Source: an uncultured Lachnospiraceae bacterium
Lineage (GTDB): Bacteria; Bacillota; Clostridia; TANB77; CAG-508
Length of the DNA: 64,000 nt
Direction: 5' to 3'
NCBI GenBank assembly: GCA_945917765.1
Contig: CAMEHU010000001.1
Location: 31,785 to 95,784 of the forward strand
Part shown: positions 1-8,373 of the stretch, piece after piece
How the letters are laid out: each line of letters opens with the position of its first letter
Numbering within the stretch: position 1 is the stretch's first letter
Position numbers and translations under genes: made by a program
The notes under the pieces: model-generated
Seen by the model: the letters and a program-made list of their open reading frames with translations, nothing else
Databases searched by the model: none
Told to the model about the DNA's origin: nothing

Positions 1-1309
1 GTCTTAAACTATTTATTCTGTTTATACCAATAGCATCAACATCTGTACCTAAACCACCCATACATCCAACAACTCTACCTGTTTTATGATCTATAATAAC
101 CATTGCTGATTGTGTATGTGCCCCTTCTGTTGTAGGAGATGGTTTTACATATTTATCTCCTTTATATTGTGTTTCAACAGTATCTTGTACTGATTTTACT
201 TGTGCAGTATATATTTTTAATCCACCACTATATACACGGTTTCTTGCATATTCTTCTGACATTCCTTTTTCTTCAACTAAATCTTTGATTACTTGTTCAA
301 CTGCTGCAGAAACATAATAATCTTTTATAGTTGAGCTTGGTAATTCACCTTTTTCAAATTTTAAGCCTTCATTTACTTTATTGATTGCTTCATTATATTG
401 ATTATCTGTTATAAAACCTAATTCCTTCATTTTACCTAATACTGTTTTTGTTCTTGAATTGATTCTATCAGTATTTGGATTTTCCTTATATGGATTATAT
501 TGGCTTGGGCTATGTGTAACACCTGCTAAAAATGCACATTCTTCAATTGATAAATCTCTTGCTGATTTATTGAAATAATACATTGATGCTACTTCAACAC
601 CACAAATATCTCCTCCACTTGAAGCAAGAGGTATTAGATTTAAATAAAGCTCTAATATTTCATCTTTACTAATCATTTTTTCAATTTGATATGCTCTTGA
701 CATTTCTCTTATTTTTCTTTGCATACCAGCTTTACCACTACTATCTTTTTCATTAGTTATGTTTTTAACTAATTGTTGTGTAATAGTACTTCCACCAAAG
801 TTTGATTCACCTGAATGTGTTACATATGTTAAAGTTGCTGCTGCTGTTCTTTTAACATCAACACCTTTATGCTTATAAAATCTCTCATCTTCTATTGCCA
901 CAAAAGCTTTAGGCAAATATTCTGTCATTTCCTTTATGCTTATAATTTTTCTGTTTTCTTTTCCAGATAATTCAGCAATAACATTTCCTTCTGAATCATA
1001 AATTATAGTATTTGCTTCTCCAATTAATAAATCATCTTTTGTTAAAGCAAATTTATCACTGAAAAATATTCCAGCAAAAATTCCACCCATTATTAATATT
1101 GCTAAAAATATAACAGCAATTGATATTAAAATAACTCTTTTTAATACTGGATGTTTCTTTCTTTCTCCTTTAATTTTTTTCTTTTTACCTTTTTGTATTG
1201 GTCCTCTATTATTTGTAGTAACATTTTTGTCATATCGTTTTACTGGATTAATTTTTGCAGAACTATTTGTGCTTCTTCTCCTATTTACATTATTACTTTT
1301 ACCACTCAT
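1..1309 (-). CDS. Class A penicillin-binding protein (PBP1A-type), 3' end outside the window
   Basis: Bifunctional peptidoglycan glycosyltransferase/transpeptidase that polymerises and cross-links the wall at the outer face of the membrane. The visible 436 residues start at ATG 1309 behind a GGAG site. They show a basic, Lys/Arg-rich cytoplasmic tail (1-55), one membrane anchor (about 57-83), then a GT51 domain with the catalytic-Glu motif AIEDERF (about 138-144), the TITQQLVKN motif (about 175-183) and the ELYLN motif (about 220). The transpeptidase domain begins near the edge, and its SxxK, SxN and KTG motifs lie outside the window. It is a stand-alone gene transcribed leftwards, upstream-adjacent to dprA but too far away (about 120 bp) to need coupling. 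The assignment to class A PBP is certain; the exact paralogue is not. Confidence 0.95.
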   Translation of the reverse strand, partial: MSGKSNNVNRRRSTNSSAKINPVKRYDKNVTTNNRGPIQKGKKKKIKGERKKHPVLKRVILISIAVIFLAILIMGGIFAGIFFSDKFALTKDDLLIGEANTIIYDSEGNVIAELSGKENRKIISIKEMTEYLPKAFVAIEDERFYKHKGVDVKRTAAATLTYVTHSGESNFGGSTITQQLVKNITNEKDSSGKAGMQRKIREMSRAYQIEKMISKDEILELYLNLIPLASSGGDICGVEVASMYYFNKSARDLSIEECAFLAGVTHSPSQYNPYKENPNTDRINSRTKTVLGKMKELGFITDNQYNEAINKVNEGLKFEKGELPSSTIKDYYVSAAVEQVIKDLVEEKGMSEEYARNRVYSGGLKIYTAQVKSVQDTVETQYKGDKYVKPSPTTEGAHTQSAMVIIDHKTGRVVGCMGGLGTDVDAIGINRINSLR

Positions 1310-1429
1310 TTTTTAACTCCTTTTCTGACATAATTTTTAGTAAAACCTTACCATCTAATTATATTACATATTTCCTAAAAATAAAAGTCTTTTTTTGATT
1401 TTTATCAACTTTAATAAATAAATCACAAT

Positions 1430-2296
1430 TTACAATGTTTCTATAATATCTCTACAGTCAGTAGCAATTATAGCACCTTGTTTTATTAATTCATTTGTTC
1501 CTTTAGAATTAATATTATCAATATTTCCAGGAATTGCAAAAACTTCTTTTCCTTGTTCTAATGCAAAATCAGCAGTTATTAATGACCCGCTTTTTTCTTT
1601 TGCTTCAACAACAATAACGCCTTTAGACAATCCACTAATTATCCTATTTCTTGCTGGAAAATTGATTTTATTCGGTTTAGTACCAACTATATATTCTGTA
1701 ATTATTAGACCATTATTTTTTATAATTCGTTCATATAAATTTTTATTTTCATATGGATAAATATAATCTAAACCGCAACCTATTACACCAATTGTTGAGC
1801 CTCCCGCTTCTAATGCCCCGATATGCGAATATTTATCAATTCCTTTAGCCAAACCACTAATTATACATAAATCTTTTTTAGCTAATTCATATCCAATTTT
1901 TAGTGCAGTCTTTTTCCCATATTCACTACAATCTCTACATCCGACTATCGCAACTCCAGTTTTATGTAATATATCAGTATTTCCAAGTGCATATAATACT
2001 ATTGGTTTATCATATATATTTTTTAATTGTTCTGGATAATTTGTATCACATATAGTAATTATTTGAATTTTGTTTTTTTCAATATATTTTTGATATTTGT
2101 CTAAATTTTCTCTATATTTCATTTCAAGAATTTGTTTTACATCATTTTCATCTAGTTCTGTAATAGTATCTAATTCCTGTTTTTTTAAACTCCAAATATT
2201 TTGTGGGGTTTTAAATTTTTTTAATAATAATTCTTTTTTTATAACACTTAATTTTTCTATTCTTGAAAACCAAATCCAATATTTAATATCAATCAT
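1430..2296 (-). CDS. dprA: DNA processing protein DprA/Smf
   Basis: DprA binds incoming single-stranded DNA and loads RecA during transformation. The 288-residue protein has an N-terminal helical region and the Rossmann-like core. Visible signatures are GVAIVGCRDCSEYG (about 114-127), SGLAKGID (about 147-154), FPARNRIISGLS (about 213-224), SGSLITA (about 236-242) and IPGN (about 255-258). It ends directly after the Rossmann fold and lacks the C-terminal winged-helix domain that many homologues carry, so it is a short form. No topA or other usual dprA neighbour is present. Whether the organism is naturally competent cannot be told from this window. Confidence 0.93.
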   Translation of the reverse strand: MIDIKYWIWFSRIEKLSVIKKELLLKKFKTPQNIWSLKKQELDTITELDENDVKQILEMKYRENLDKYQKYIEKNKIQIITICDTNYPEQLKNIYDKPIVLYALGNTDILHKTGVAIVGCRDCSEYGKKTALKIGYELAKKDLCIISGLAKGIDKYSHIGALEAGGSTIGVIGCGLDYIYPYENKNLYERIIKNNGLIITEYIVGTKPNKINFPARNRIISGLSKGVIVVEAKEKSGSLITADFALEQGKEVFAIPGNIDNINSKGTNELIKQGAIIATDCRDIIETL

Positions 2297-2384
2297 TTAT
2301 TTTTTATGTGATAATTCAGTTACCACATTCTCCTTTCTGTTGTTTTATAATAATTGCTTTCTTTCTATATCTTGATATAAAAAG

Positions 2385-2408
2385 AGAGCTGTAAAAATTT
2401 AGCCCCCA
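2385..2408 (-). terminator. Putative intrinsic terminator of folD
   Basis: On the minus strand a GGGGGCT arm, a 10-nt loop and AGCTCTC (with G-U pairs) are followed by a T run. It lies just after the folD stop and before dprA. Confidence 0.55.
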
Positions 2409-2423
2409 AAAATATATTAAATT

Positions 2424-3272
2424 TTATTTATTCATTTCTTTTGCAGCTTTAACTACGTTTGTCATAAGCATTGCAATTGTCATTGGTCCAACGCCACCTG
2501 GTACAGGAGTGATGTAAGATGCTTTTTTCTCAACATTTTCAAAATCAACATCTCCTACCAATTTTCCTTCTTCGTTTCTATTTATTCCAACATCTATGAT
2601 AACAGCCCCATCTTTTACCATATCTGCTGTTACAAATTTTGCTTTTCCTAATGCGGCAATTAGAATATCTGCATTTTTTGTAATTTCTTTAATATTTTCT
2701 GTTTTTGAATGACAAACTGTAACAGTTCCATTTTTCTTAAGCATACATTGAATTAATGGTTTACCAACTATATTGCTTCTTCCAATAATTACAACATTTT
2801 TCCCTTGAACATCAATATTATATTCCTCAAACATTTTTACAACACCAAATGGAGTACATGATATAAAACAATCTTCACCTATTGATAATTTTCCAACATT
2901 AATAGGATTAAATCCATCAACATCTTTTTTATAACTTATTTTATTAAAAGCTTTATTTATATCTAAGTTTTTAGGAATAGGACTTTGTAAAAGTATTCCA
3001 TGAATATCATCTCTATTATTTAATTTTTCTATTAACTCCAACAATTCTTCCATTGTTGTAGTTTCATCAAGTAAAAACTCTTCATATTCTATTCCGATTT
3101 CTTCACAAGCTTTGCTTTTATTTTTTACATATACTTTTGATGCTTTATCATCACCAACCATTATTACCGCTAATTTTGGATTTATTCCATTATTTTTTAG
3201 TTCGGAAACTTCTTCTTTTAAACCCATTCTTATTTTTTGTGCAAGCCCTTTACCATCAATTAAAACTGCCAT
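2424..3272 (-). CDS. folD: Bifunctional methylenetetrahydrofolate dehydrogenase/methenyl-THF cyclohydrolase FolD
   Basis: Interconverts 5,10-methylene-THF, methenyl-THF and 10-formyl-THF in cytosolic one-carbon metabolism. Length (282 aa) is normal for the family. Visible residues are the Y-x3-K catalytic pair in YVKNK (Tyr48, Lys52), the folate-site motif KDVDGF (Asp about 119), the NADP-binding GRSNIVGKPL (about 164-173) and the C-terminal PVPGGVGPMT signature. The start ATG has a GGAGGAATTAAT ribosome site. A perfect sigma-A promoter stands about 50 bp upstream and an intrinsic terminator follows, so it appears to be monocistronic. Confidence 0.97.
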   Translation of the reverse strand: MAVLIDGKGLAQKIRMGLKEEVSELKNNGINPKLAVIMVGDDKASKVYVKNKSKACEEIGIEYEEFLLDETTTMEELLELIEKLNNRDDIHGILLQSPIPKNLDINKAFNKISYKKDVDGFNPINVGKLSIGEDCFISCTPFGVVKMFEEYNIDVQGKNVVIIGRSNIVGKPLIQCMLKKNGTVTVCHSKTENIKEITKNADILIAALGKAKFVTADMVKDGAVIIDVGINRNEEGKLVGDVDFENVEKKASYITPVPGGVGPMTIAMLMTNVVKAAKEMNK

Positions 3273-3320
3273 ATTAATTCCTCCATTTTTTGATTTAGAA
3301 AATAATTACTAACTGTGTCT

Positions 3321-3349
3321 ATTATAGAACACTTGTTCTTTAATGTCAA
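3321..3349 (-). promoter_or_regulatory. Sigma-A promoter of folD
   Basis: On the minus strand TTGACA, a 17-bp spacer and TATAAT, a full consensus match about 50 bp before the folD start. Confidence 0.85.
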
Positions 3350-3395
3350 TGCTTTTTTATTATTTTTTCAATGTTTCGTACGACATTTTTCGACA

Positions 3396-4196
3396 TTAAA
3401 TTTCACTCATTTGTTGTAATATTTGTATACTTAGCGCAATGCTTTTAGCATCTAACCCATTTAATGCCTCTAATTCCTCTACTTTTCCATGTTGAACAAA
3501 AGTATCATCATAACCGTATGCTTTCATACGAACACCACTAATTTTACATTCATTTATTAATTCCAAAACACTAGTTCCCAATCCACCATGTAAAATTCCA
3601 TCTTCAATTGTTATCACATTTTTTGTTTTTCTAATTGACCTCTCTATTGTGTAAGAATCAAGTGGTTTTAAAAACCTAGCATTTATAACATCACACTTTA
3701 TATCATATTGCTTCAACAATTCACTAACTTCAACAGCTCTTTCAACCATTTTGCCAATTGCTACAATTGTTAAATCATCACCTTCTTCAAGAATTTCAGC
3801 TCTTCCAAGTTTAATCTCCTCAGTTTTTTCAAATTCATAACTTCCTTGTCCACCTCGTGGATATCTAATTACAACAGGAGTTTTTAAAGTAAATGCAAAC
3901 TCAAGCATTTTTTCTAATTCCTCAAAATTCTTAGGTGCCATAATAGTGATATTAGGAATTAATGAGAAAAACGCCATATCAAATATTCCTTGATGAGTTT
4001 CCCCATCATTTCCTACAATTCCAGCTCTATCAACACACATAACTACAGGTAAATTTTGAATACATATATCATGAATAACTTGATCAAACGCCCTTTGATA
4101 AAATGATGAATATATTGATACTACAGGTTTATATCCTTTTTTAGCCATTCCTGCTGCCATTCCGAATAGCATGTTGCTCAGCAATTCCAACATCAA
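3396..4196 (-). CDS. dxs: 1-deoxy-D-xylulose-5-phosphate synthase, C-terminal part after a frameshift
   Basis: This frame carries the second half of DXS: the transketolase pyrimidine-binding part from AAGMAKKGYKPVVSIYSSF onward, RYPRGGQG, and the C-terminal domain with TIEDGILHGGLGTSV. It overlaps the N-terminal frame by 56 bp. The first residues before AAGMAKKG are out-of-frame sequence, so the ATG at 4196 is not a genuine start. Together the two frames give a full-length DXS apart from one extra base near 4165. Either the sequence has an error here or the gene is broken. DXS makes DXP, the entry step to the MEP isoprenoid route and to thiamine/pyridoxal precursors. No second dxs is visible. 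Confidence 0.9.
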   Translation of the reverse strand: MMLELLSNMLFGMAAGMAKKGYKPVVSIYSSFYQRAFDQVIHDICIQNLPVVMCVDRAGIVGNDGETHQGIFDMAFFSLIPNITIMAPKNFEELEKMLEFAFTLKTPVVIRYPRGGQGSYEFEKTEEIKLGRAEILEEGDDLTIVAIGKMVERAVEVSELLKQYDIKCDVINARFLKPLDSYTIERSIRKTKNVITIEDGILHGGLGTSVLELINECKISGVRMKAYGYDDTFVQHGKVEELEALNGLDAKSIALSIQILQQMSEI

Positions 4197-5274
4197 AAAT
4201 TCTATTTGGAAATTGCTTTTGAAATTCAGTTAATCCTGTTCCATCAATCATTGCTGCCGAAATTGCAACTATTTTTTCATCTTTTTTTGCAAGTTCTACT
4301 AGTTTTTTTCCAAATATTCTTGAATAATCATCCTTTTTTTCTTTTATTGGGTTTCCTGTAAAAACGTCAAAACTTGAAGTGCTATGAAATTTATCTGGAT
4401 TTTCTTCTGCAAATTTATACCCTTTTCCTTTTTTAGTAATAACATGTATTAAAACAGGACCTTTTATAGCTTTACTTGTTTTTAAAACTCTTTCTAACTT
4501 TTCAATATTATGACCATCAACAGGTCCTAAATAAGTAAATCCAATATCTTCATAATACATTTTAGGAATAAAAATTTGTTTAATTCCTCTTTTTAGTCTT
4601 TGTGCTACTCTTACAATACTATTTCCCACTTTTGGAATTTTTAAAGTAATGTTTTTTATTCTACTATTAGTTTTTGTATAAAATCTTTTAGTTCTTAATT
4701 TACTTAAAAAGTACGTAATTCCTCCAACATTTTTAGAAATGCTCATTTCGTTATCATTTAAAATAACTGTTATATCTGTATTACTACTACCTGCATCATT
4801 TAGGGCTTCTTGGGCCATCCCTCCAGTCAAAGCCCCGTCACCAATAACAGCTATTACTTTATTTTTTCTATCGTCTAATTTATTTGCTCTTGCCATTCCT
4901 AATGCAGCTGATATAGATGTTGAGCTATGTCCTGTATTAAAGCAATCAAACTCAGATTCACTTGTTTTTGGAAATCCTGCAATTCCATCTAATTTTCTTA
5001 GTGAATTCATTTGATCTTTTCTTCCAGTCAAAATTTTATGTACATAAGTTTGGTGCCCAACATCCCAAATAATTGAATCTCTAGGAGTATTAAAAACACT
5101 ATGTAATGCAATTGTTAGTTCAACAACTCCCAAATTTGATGCCAAATGTCCTCCATTTTCTGAAACTATCCCCAACACCATTGTTCTAAGTTCTTCAGCT
5201 AATTTTTCTTTTTCTTTTATATTTAATTTTTTTAAATCTTTTACATTATTTAAATTTTTTAAAACTTCTTCCAC
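4141..5274 (-). CDS. dxs: 1-deoxy-D-xylulose-5-phosphate synthase, N-terminal part up to a frameshift
   Basis: N-terminal 366 or so residues of DXS, the thiamine-diphosphate enzyme that condenses pyruvate with glyceraldehyde 3-phosphate. Visible are GHQTYVHKILTGR (His74), GHSSTSISAALG, the TPP/Mg motif GDGALTGG (about 145-152) with the downstream NDNEMS, DGHN, and the catalytic-Glu motif FDVGIAEQHA near the end. Immediately after this motif the frame slips and ends in 8 out-of-frame residues, while the correct continuation lies in the overlapping frame 3396-4196. The promoter is about 40 bp upstream. The slip is after the catalytic Glu and before the rest of the pyrimidine-binding domain, so the N-terminal piece alone should be inactive. 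Confidence 0.93.
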   Translation of the reverse strand: MEEVLKNLNNVKDLKKLNIKEKEKLAEELRTMVLGIVSENGGHLASNLGVVELTIALHSVFNTPRDSIIWDVGHQTYVHKILTGRKDQMNSLRKLDGIAGFPKTSESEFDCFNTGHSSTSISAALGMARANKLDDRKNKVIAVIGDGALTGGMAQEALNDAGSSNTDITVILNDNEMSISKNVGGITYFLSKLRTKRFYTKTNSRIKNITLKIPKVGNSIVRVAQRLKRGIKQIFIPKMYYEDIGFTYLGPVDGHNIEKLERVLKTSKAIKGPVLIHVITKKGKGYKFAEENPDKFHSTSSFDVFTGNPIKEKKDDYSRIFGKKLVELAKKDEKIVAISAAMIDGTGLTEFQKQFPNRIFDVGIAEQHAIRNGSRNG

Positions 5275-5310
5275 TTTAAAACTCCTATAAATTTTGTTTT
5301 CGCTAATTAT

Positions 5311-5339
5311 TTTATATCATTATTTGACAGTTTTGTAAA
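5311..5339 (-). promoter_or_regulatory. Sigma-A promoter of dxs
   Basis: Minus strand TTTACA, 17-bp spacer, TATAAA, about 40 bp before the dxs start. Confidence 0.65.
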
Positions 5340-5356
5340 CCAAAATAAAAAAATAG

Positions 5357-5385
5357 TTCACTTTCAAATCTGATTAGCATATATT
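5357..5385 (+). promoter_or_regulatory. Sigma-A promoter of the 97-residue protein
   Basis: TTCACT, 17-bp spacer, TATATT, followed by an AAAGGAGG site and ATG at 5407. It is divergent from the dxs promoter. Confidence 0.6.
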
Positions 5386-5406
5386 TATTGAAAAGGAGGT
5401 TTTTTA

Positions 5407-5700
5407 ATGGATGGATTATATGAATTTAATGTAAAATCACCAATGGGAAATATTAAAGCTTTAGTAAAACTAATTTCAAACGGAAATAACTTAAGTGGAT
5501 TTGTAGATGTTATGGGAAAAAGAAATGAATTTAATAACGGATTAATTTCTGGAAACAATTTATCTTTGAAAGGAAAAATTTCTGCTGGAATGATGAATAT
5601 TCAATATACTATTATTGGAAATGTGCAAGGAGATATTCTAAATCTTGCTGCCCAAACAAATATGGGTAATTTTAATTTACAAGGAAAACGAATTTCGTAA
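5407..5700 (+). CDS. Small protein of unknown function, predicted beta-rich
   Basis: A 97-residue cytosolic-looking protein with no signal peptide or membrane segment. The pattern of short alternating hydrophobic stretches separated by Gly/Asn turns (SGNNLSLKG, IIGNVQGDILNL, NMGNFNLQGK) suggests an all-beta sheet or small barrel made of repeated strands. The start is secure: AAAGGAGG is 8 bp before ATG and a promoter lies upstream. The gene is monocistronic and convergent with thyX, with a palindromic repeat between them. I do not recognise a named family and infer no function beyond the fold impression. Confidence 0.75.
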   Translation: MDGLYEFNVKSPMGNIKALVKLISNGNNLSGFVDVMGKRNEFNNGLISGNNLSLKGKISAGMMNIQYTIIGNVQGDILNLAAQTNMGNFNLQGKRIS

Positions 5701-5885
5701 ATTGGGGACGGAGAAAAATTTTAAATTGTTAAATTGGGGACGGAGAAAATTTTAAATTTTTAAAATTAGGGACAGAAATCGAGACTTTCTAGAAAAGCTT
5801 TTTTCTAAAAAAAAGAGACTTTCAAGACTGTCCCCTAAAGTCTCAAAAGTGAGACTAAAAAAGACCGTCCCGAAAAGTCTCATTT
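5701..5885. repeat. GGGACGG/GTCTC dispersed palindromic repeat, copy A
   Basis: Begins at the stop of the 97-residue gene with two to three direct copies of TTGGGGACGGAGAAAA. It continues with palindromic GTCTC/GAGAC and GGGAC/GTCCC blocks up to the thyX stop. The block at about 5838-5884 is nearly identical to part of copy B (8320-8367). It sits between convergent genes and could fold on both strands. Confidence 0.8.
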
Positions 5886-5889
5886 CAAA

Positions 5890-7035
5890 TTAAATTTTTC
5901 TATCTATTCCTTTTTTAGCTCCCCACATGCATGGCATAGTACAACGGAATCCTGGGAATGTACATCTTGCGCCTTTTGAATATGGTAATAAATATTCATA
6001 AATTTCCTTTTTATTTTCTTTTACATTACTCATATATTTTTCTAATATCTCTTTTGTTTGTAATGCAATTTCAAGTTGAGCTGCACCACATAATCTTTCT
6101 TGACATTTCATAACAAAATTTTCAACAGTTCCTCTTTCATTAATATCTAATAATAATCCTTGAGGAAACTCTGAATCAAGACTTGTTATATCTTTTATCC
6201 ATTCATTTTCTAATTCAGTTCCTTTAATAATTGGAGGAACAAAATATTCATGTTTTTCTGGCATAAAAATTTCATAATATAATGTACGATGTCTTTGAGC
6301 CTGAGCTAGTTCAGCAAAAGTTCCTTTATAATTCACACAGTAGTTTTCACCAAATTCTTCCTCACGTCTTCTTTTGGCAAAAAATGAAATAGTTCTACCT
6401 TTTACATCTGAATTTAATTCAGGTACTATTAAATCACTAATTTTCTCATTAAATTCTTTAAATACTTTTTTTAATTTAACATTAAAATCTGTATCTGGAG
6501 CTTTTTCTATAAAATCTTCAAACCAGTGTACAATATAATTTAATTGTCCAAAATTAACCGTATATTCCATTATTGTCGCAGGTGTAAAAACACTTATAAG
6601 ATATCTAGCATTTTCCATTGCAAGCTTTTTCACCTTTTTTTCATCAATTTCAGGGAATTCTTCAGAGATGACATTTTGATAAATCTTAATCCACTTTTCG
6701 TATAATTCTTCTTCTTTCTCAGAAGGCTCCATTTTTGTATATCTTGCTGACTTTTCAGATGTATTATACATTTTTTCATTATTTAAAATCATAGCTAAAA
6801 TTTTTGGAATTCCTTCTAATGATAAATTATAAGTAACATGTCCAAAAACACTATGATGACCTGAAGCTAGTGTGCCTTTCGCCCTTCTTTCAGTCTTTTC
6901 AATAGGTTCAGAAAACAAAGTATCCATACTATCTGGCATATAACATATTCCAGCAGACTTACCAGAAAAATTAATTGCCTCCTCTTTTGGCATTGTATAA
7001 CCTACTTTAGTTGATGCTAGTACTTTTATTTGCAT
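5890..7035 (-). CDS. thyX: FAD-dependent thymidylate synthase (ThyX family), long form
   Basis: ThyX methylates dUMP using methylene-THF and FADH2. At 381 residues this is much longer than the usual 210-260 and looks like two ThyX-like halves. The first half has SGHHSVFGHV (about 58-67) and NTSEKSARYT (about 91-100), which matches the Ser and Arg-Tyr part of the ThyX motif but lacks its RHR. The second half has AQRHRTLYYEI (about 246-256), with RHR but without the following serines, and ERLCGAAQLEIA, matching the C-terminal R-x-C-x2-AQxEI signature. A C-terminal Cys cluster (CTFPGFRCTMPC) is extra. The start has promoter and ribosome support. Its divergent neighbour is an orotate-PRTase-like gene, so both neighbours concern pyrimidines. 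The family call is firm; activity is less sure because the signature is split. Confidence 0.85.
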   Translation of the reverse strand: MQIKVLASTKVGYTMPKEEAINFSGKSAGICYMPDSMDTLFSEPIEKTERRAKGTLASGHHSVFGHVTYNLSLEGIPKILAMILNNEKMYNTSEKSARYTKMEPSEKEEELYEKWIKIYQNVISEEFPEIDEKKVKKLAMENARYLISVFTPATIMEYTVNFGQLNYIVHWFEDFIEKAPDTDFNVKLKKVFKEFNEKISDLIVPELNSDVKGRTISFFAKRRREEEFGENYCVNYKGTFAELAQAQRHRTLYYEIFMPEKHEYFVPPIIKGTELENEWIKDITSLDSEFPQGLLLDINERGTVENFVMKCQERLCGAAQLEIALQTKEILEKYMSNVKENKKEIYEYLLPYSKGARCTFPGFRCTMPCMWGAKKGIDRKI

Positions 7036-7105
7036 ATTTTACAACTCCTTTATAACATATAATTTTACTATATTTTTCTCTAAATTTTATTTACAGATTA
7101 TCTGA

Positions 7106-7134
7106 ATTATAGCATTACAATTTTCACATTTCAA
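7106..7134 (-). promoter_or_regulatory. Sigma-A promoter of thyX
   Basis: Minus strand TTGAAA, 17-bp spacer, TATAAT, about 70 bp before thyX. Confidence 0.75.
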
Positions 7135-7170
7135 CATTTTTTTACAATTATAAATCATTTCCTGTTACAT

Positions 7171-7215
7171 TTTAATACTTTTGTCTTTTGAGTAGCCAGA
7201 ATCATAATATGGAAA
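7171..7215. repeat. Partial copy of the repeat flanking the 18.8-kb fold-back element
   Basis: The stretch containing CTTTTGTCTTTTGAGTAGCC and AGAATCATA matches 18752-18797 closely (CTTTTTGTCTTTTGAGTAGC, GGAATCATA). Here only the left flank is present and no hairpin follows. It lies between the divergent promoters of thyX and the next gene. Confidence 0.6.
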
Positions 7216-7231
7216 ATATACATATCCCCCA

Positions 7232-7260
7232 TTGACTTTTATAAACAAATCCATTAATAT
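7232..7260 (+). promoter_or_regulatory. Sigma-A promoter of the PRTase-like gene
   Basis: TTGACT, 17-bp spacer, TAATAT. The start codon follows 55 bp later with an AAAGGATG-type ribosome site. Confidence 0.6.
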
Positions 7261-7314
7261 AATCATAACAAAAAATAACTTACACAAAATAAAAAAAAGA
7301 AAGGATGAACTAAT

Positions 7315-8175
7315 ATGAGTAATTTAATTAAGTATTTATTTCAAACAAATGCATTCAAAATATGTCCAGAAAACAAACCATTTTGGTACACTTCAGGAAA
7401 AATCGGACCATATTTTATGAATGCTCAATTTTTATATGGAAGTGAAGAAGACGCAAATTCTTTGTTAGAGTTTATCGACTCTGAATTAGAAAATGCAACA
7501 AAATATGAATTACCAAAAGATGTTTTTGAAAAAACTTTAACACAATACAACTCTAATGAAATATATAAAACAACAATAAATGAATTTGTTGATTTTATAA
7601 AAAACACTATTAATTTATCAGAAATAGATTATATTTCAGGTGGAGAAAGAAGAGATTGGTTTTTCTCTAACATTGTTGCACATTTATTAGGAAAACCTCA
7701 TTTAACAATTTTCAAAGATTTATCTTTAGTATGTAGTACATCTGACTTTTCATCTACAACAGATATCACAGATTTATCTAATAAAAATGTATTACATGTT
7801 GCAGATCTTCTTAACGTAGCGTCAAGCTATCTTCGTGCTTGGATACCTGCAATCAAGGATTTAGGTGGAAATTTAAAATGGAGTTTAGTTGCTGTTGATA
7901 GACAACAAGGCGGTTTTGAAACATTAAAAAATGCTGGAGTTACTTCATATGCATTAATTAATATTGATAATTCATTATTTGATAAAGCTTTAGAATTAAA
8001 TATAATTAATAAAGCTCAATTAGATACTTTATACAAGTTCAAAGAAAATCCTGATGAAACTATGAGAAACTTTTTACTAGAACACCCAGAATTTATAGAA
8101 GAATCATTAAAAGCTGGTGGCAAAAGTGCAAAAAGAGCTCAACTTTGTATAGATAGTAATATTTATAATTTATAA
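7315..8175 (+). CDS. Orotate phosphoribosyltransferase-like protein
   Basis: A 286-residue type I PRTase-fold protein. The N-terminal block FWYTSGKIGPYFMNAQFLYG resembles the PyrE hood. GGERRDWFFSNIVAHLLGKP and the strand-loop NVLHVADLLNVASSYLRAWI occupy the PRPP-loop region. The consensus acidic pair plus TTGG-type loop of active OPRTases is degenerate (ADLLNVASS), and the protein is longer than PyrE by a C-terminal helical extension. It may therefore be a regulatory or substrate-shifted PRTase rather than the biosynthetic enzyme. It stands alone with its own promoter and terminator, divergent from thyX. Family confidence is good; substrate is inferred. Confidence 0.7.
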   Translation: MSNLIKYLFQTNAFKICPENKPFWYTSGKIGPYFMNAQFLYGSEEDANSLLEFIDSELENATKYELPKDVFEKTLTQYNSNEIYKTTINEFVDFIKNTINLSEIDYISGGERRDWFFSNIVAHLLGKPHLTIFKDLSLVCSTSDFSSTTDITDLSNKNVLHVADLLNVASSYLRAWIPAIKDLGGNLKWSLVAVDRQQGGFETLKNAGVTSYALINIDNSLFDKALELNIINKAQLDTLYKFKENPDETMRNFLLEHPEFIEESLKAGGKSAKRAQLCIDSNIYNL

Positions 8176-8211
8176 TTTATAATTTATAATTTATAATTTA
8201 TAATTTATAGT
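8158..8211. repeat. Short tandem repeat, 7-bp unit TATAATT
   Basis: About six perfect head-to-tail copies of TATAATT overlap the stop codon of the PRTase-like gene and precede its terminator. This is a simple AT repeat likely prone to slippage. Confidence 0.85.
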
Positions 8212-8215
8212 TTTT

Positions 8216-8248
8216 AAGCCGGTTCAATTAATACAACCGGCTTTTTCT
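8216..8248 (+). terminator. Intrinsic terminator of the PRTase-like gene
   Basis: AGCCGGTT, a 10-nt loop, AACCGGCT and a T5 tract: a strong GC hairpin. Confidence 0.9.
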
Positions 8249-8251
8249 TAA

Positions 8252-8367
8252 CTTTTGGGACGGTTCTAAAAACTCAAAGTTACATTTATATACGTTGCTA
8301 TAACATTAAGACCGTCCCTTCAAGTCTCAAAAGTGAGACAAAAAAAGACCGTCCCCAAAAGTCTCAT
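8252..8367. repeat. GGGACGG/GTCTC dispersed palindromic repeat, copy B
   Basis: Carries TTGGGACGGTTCT, AGACCGTCCC (twice), AGTCTC and GTGAGAC blocks. The right part repeats copy A almost exactly. It sits between the convergent PRTase-like and AIM24 genes and ends 6 bp from the AIM24 stop. Confidence 0.8.
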
Positions 8368-8373
8368 TCTTTT

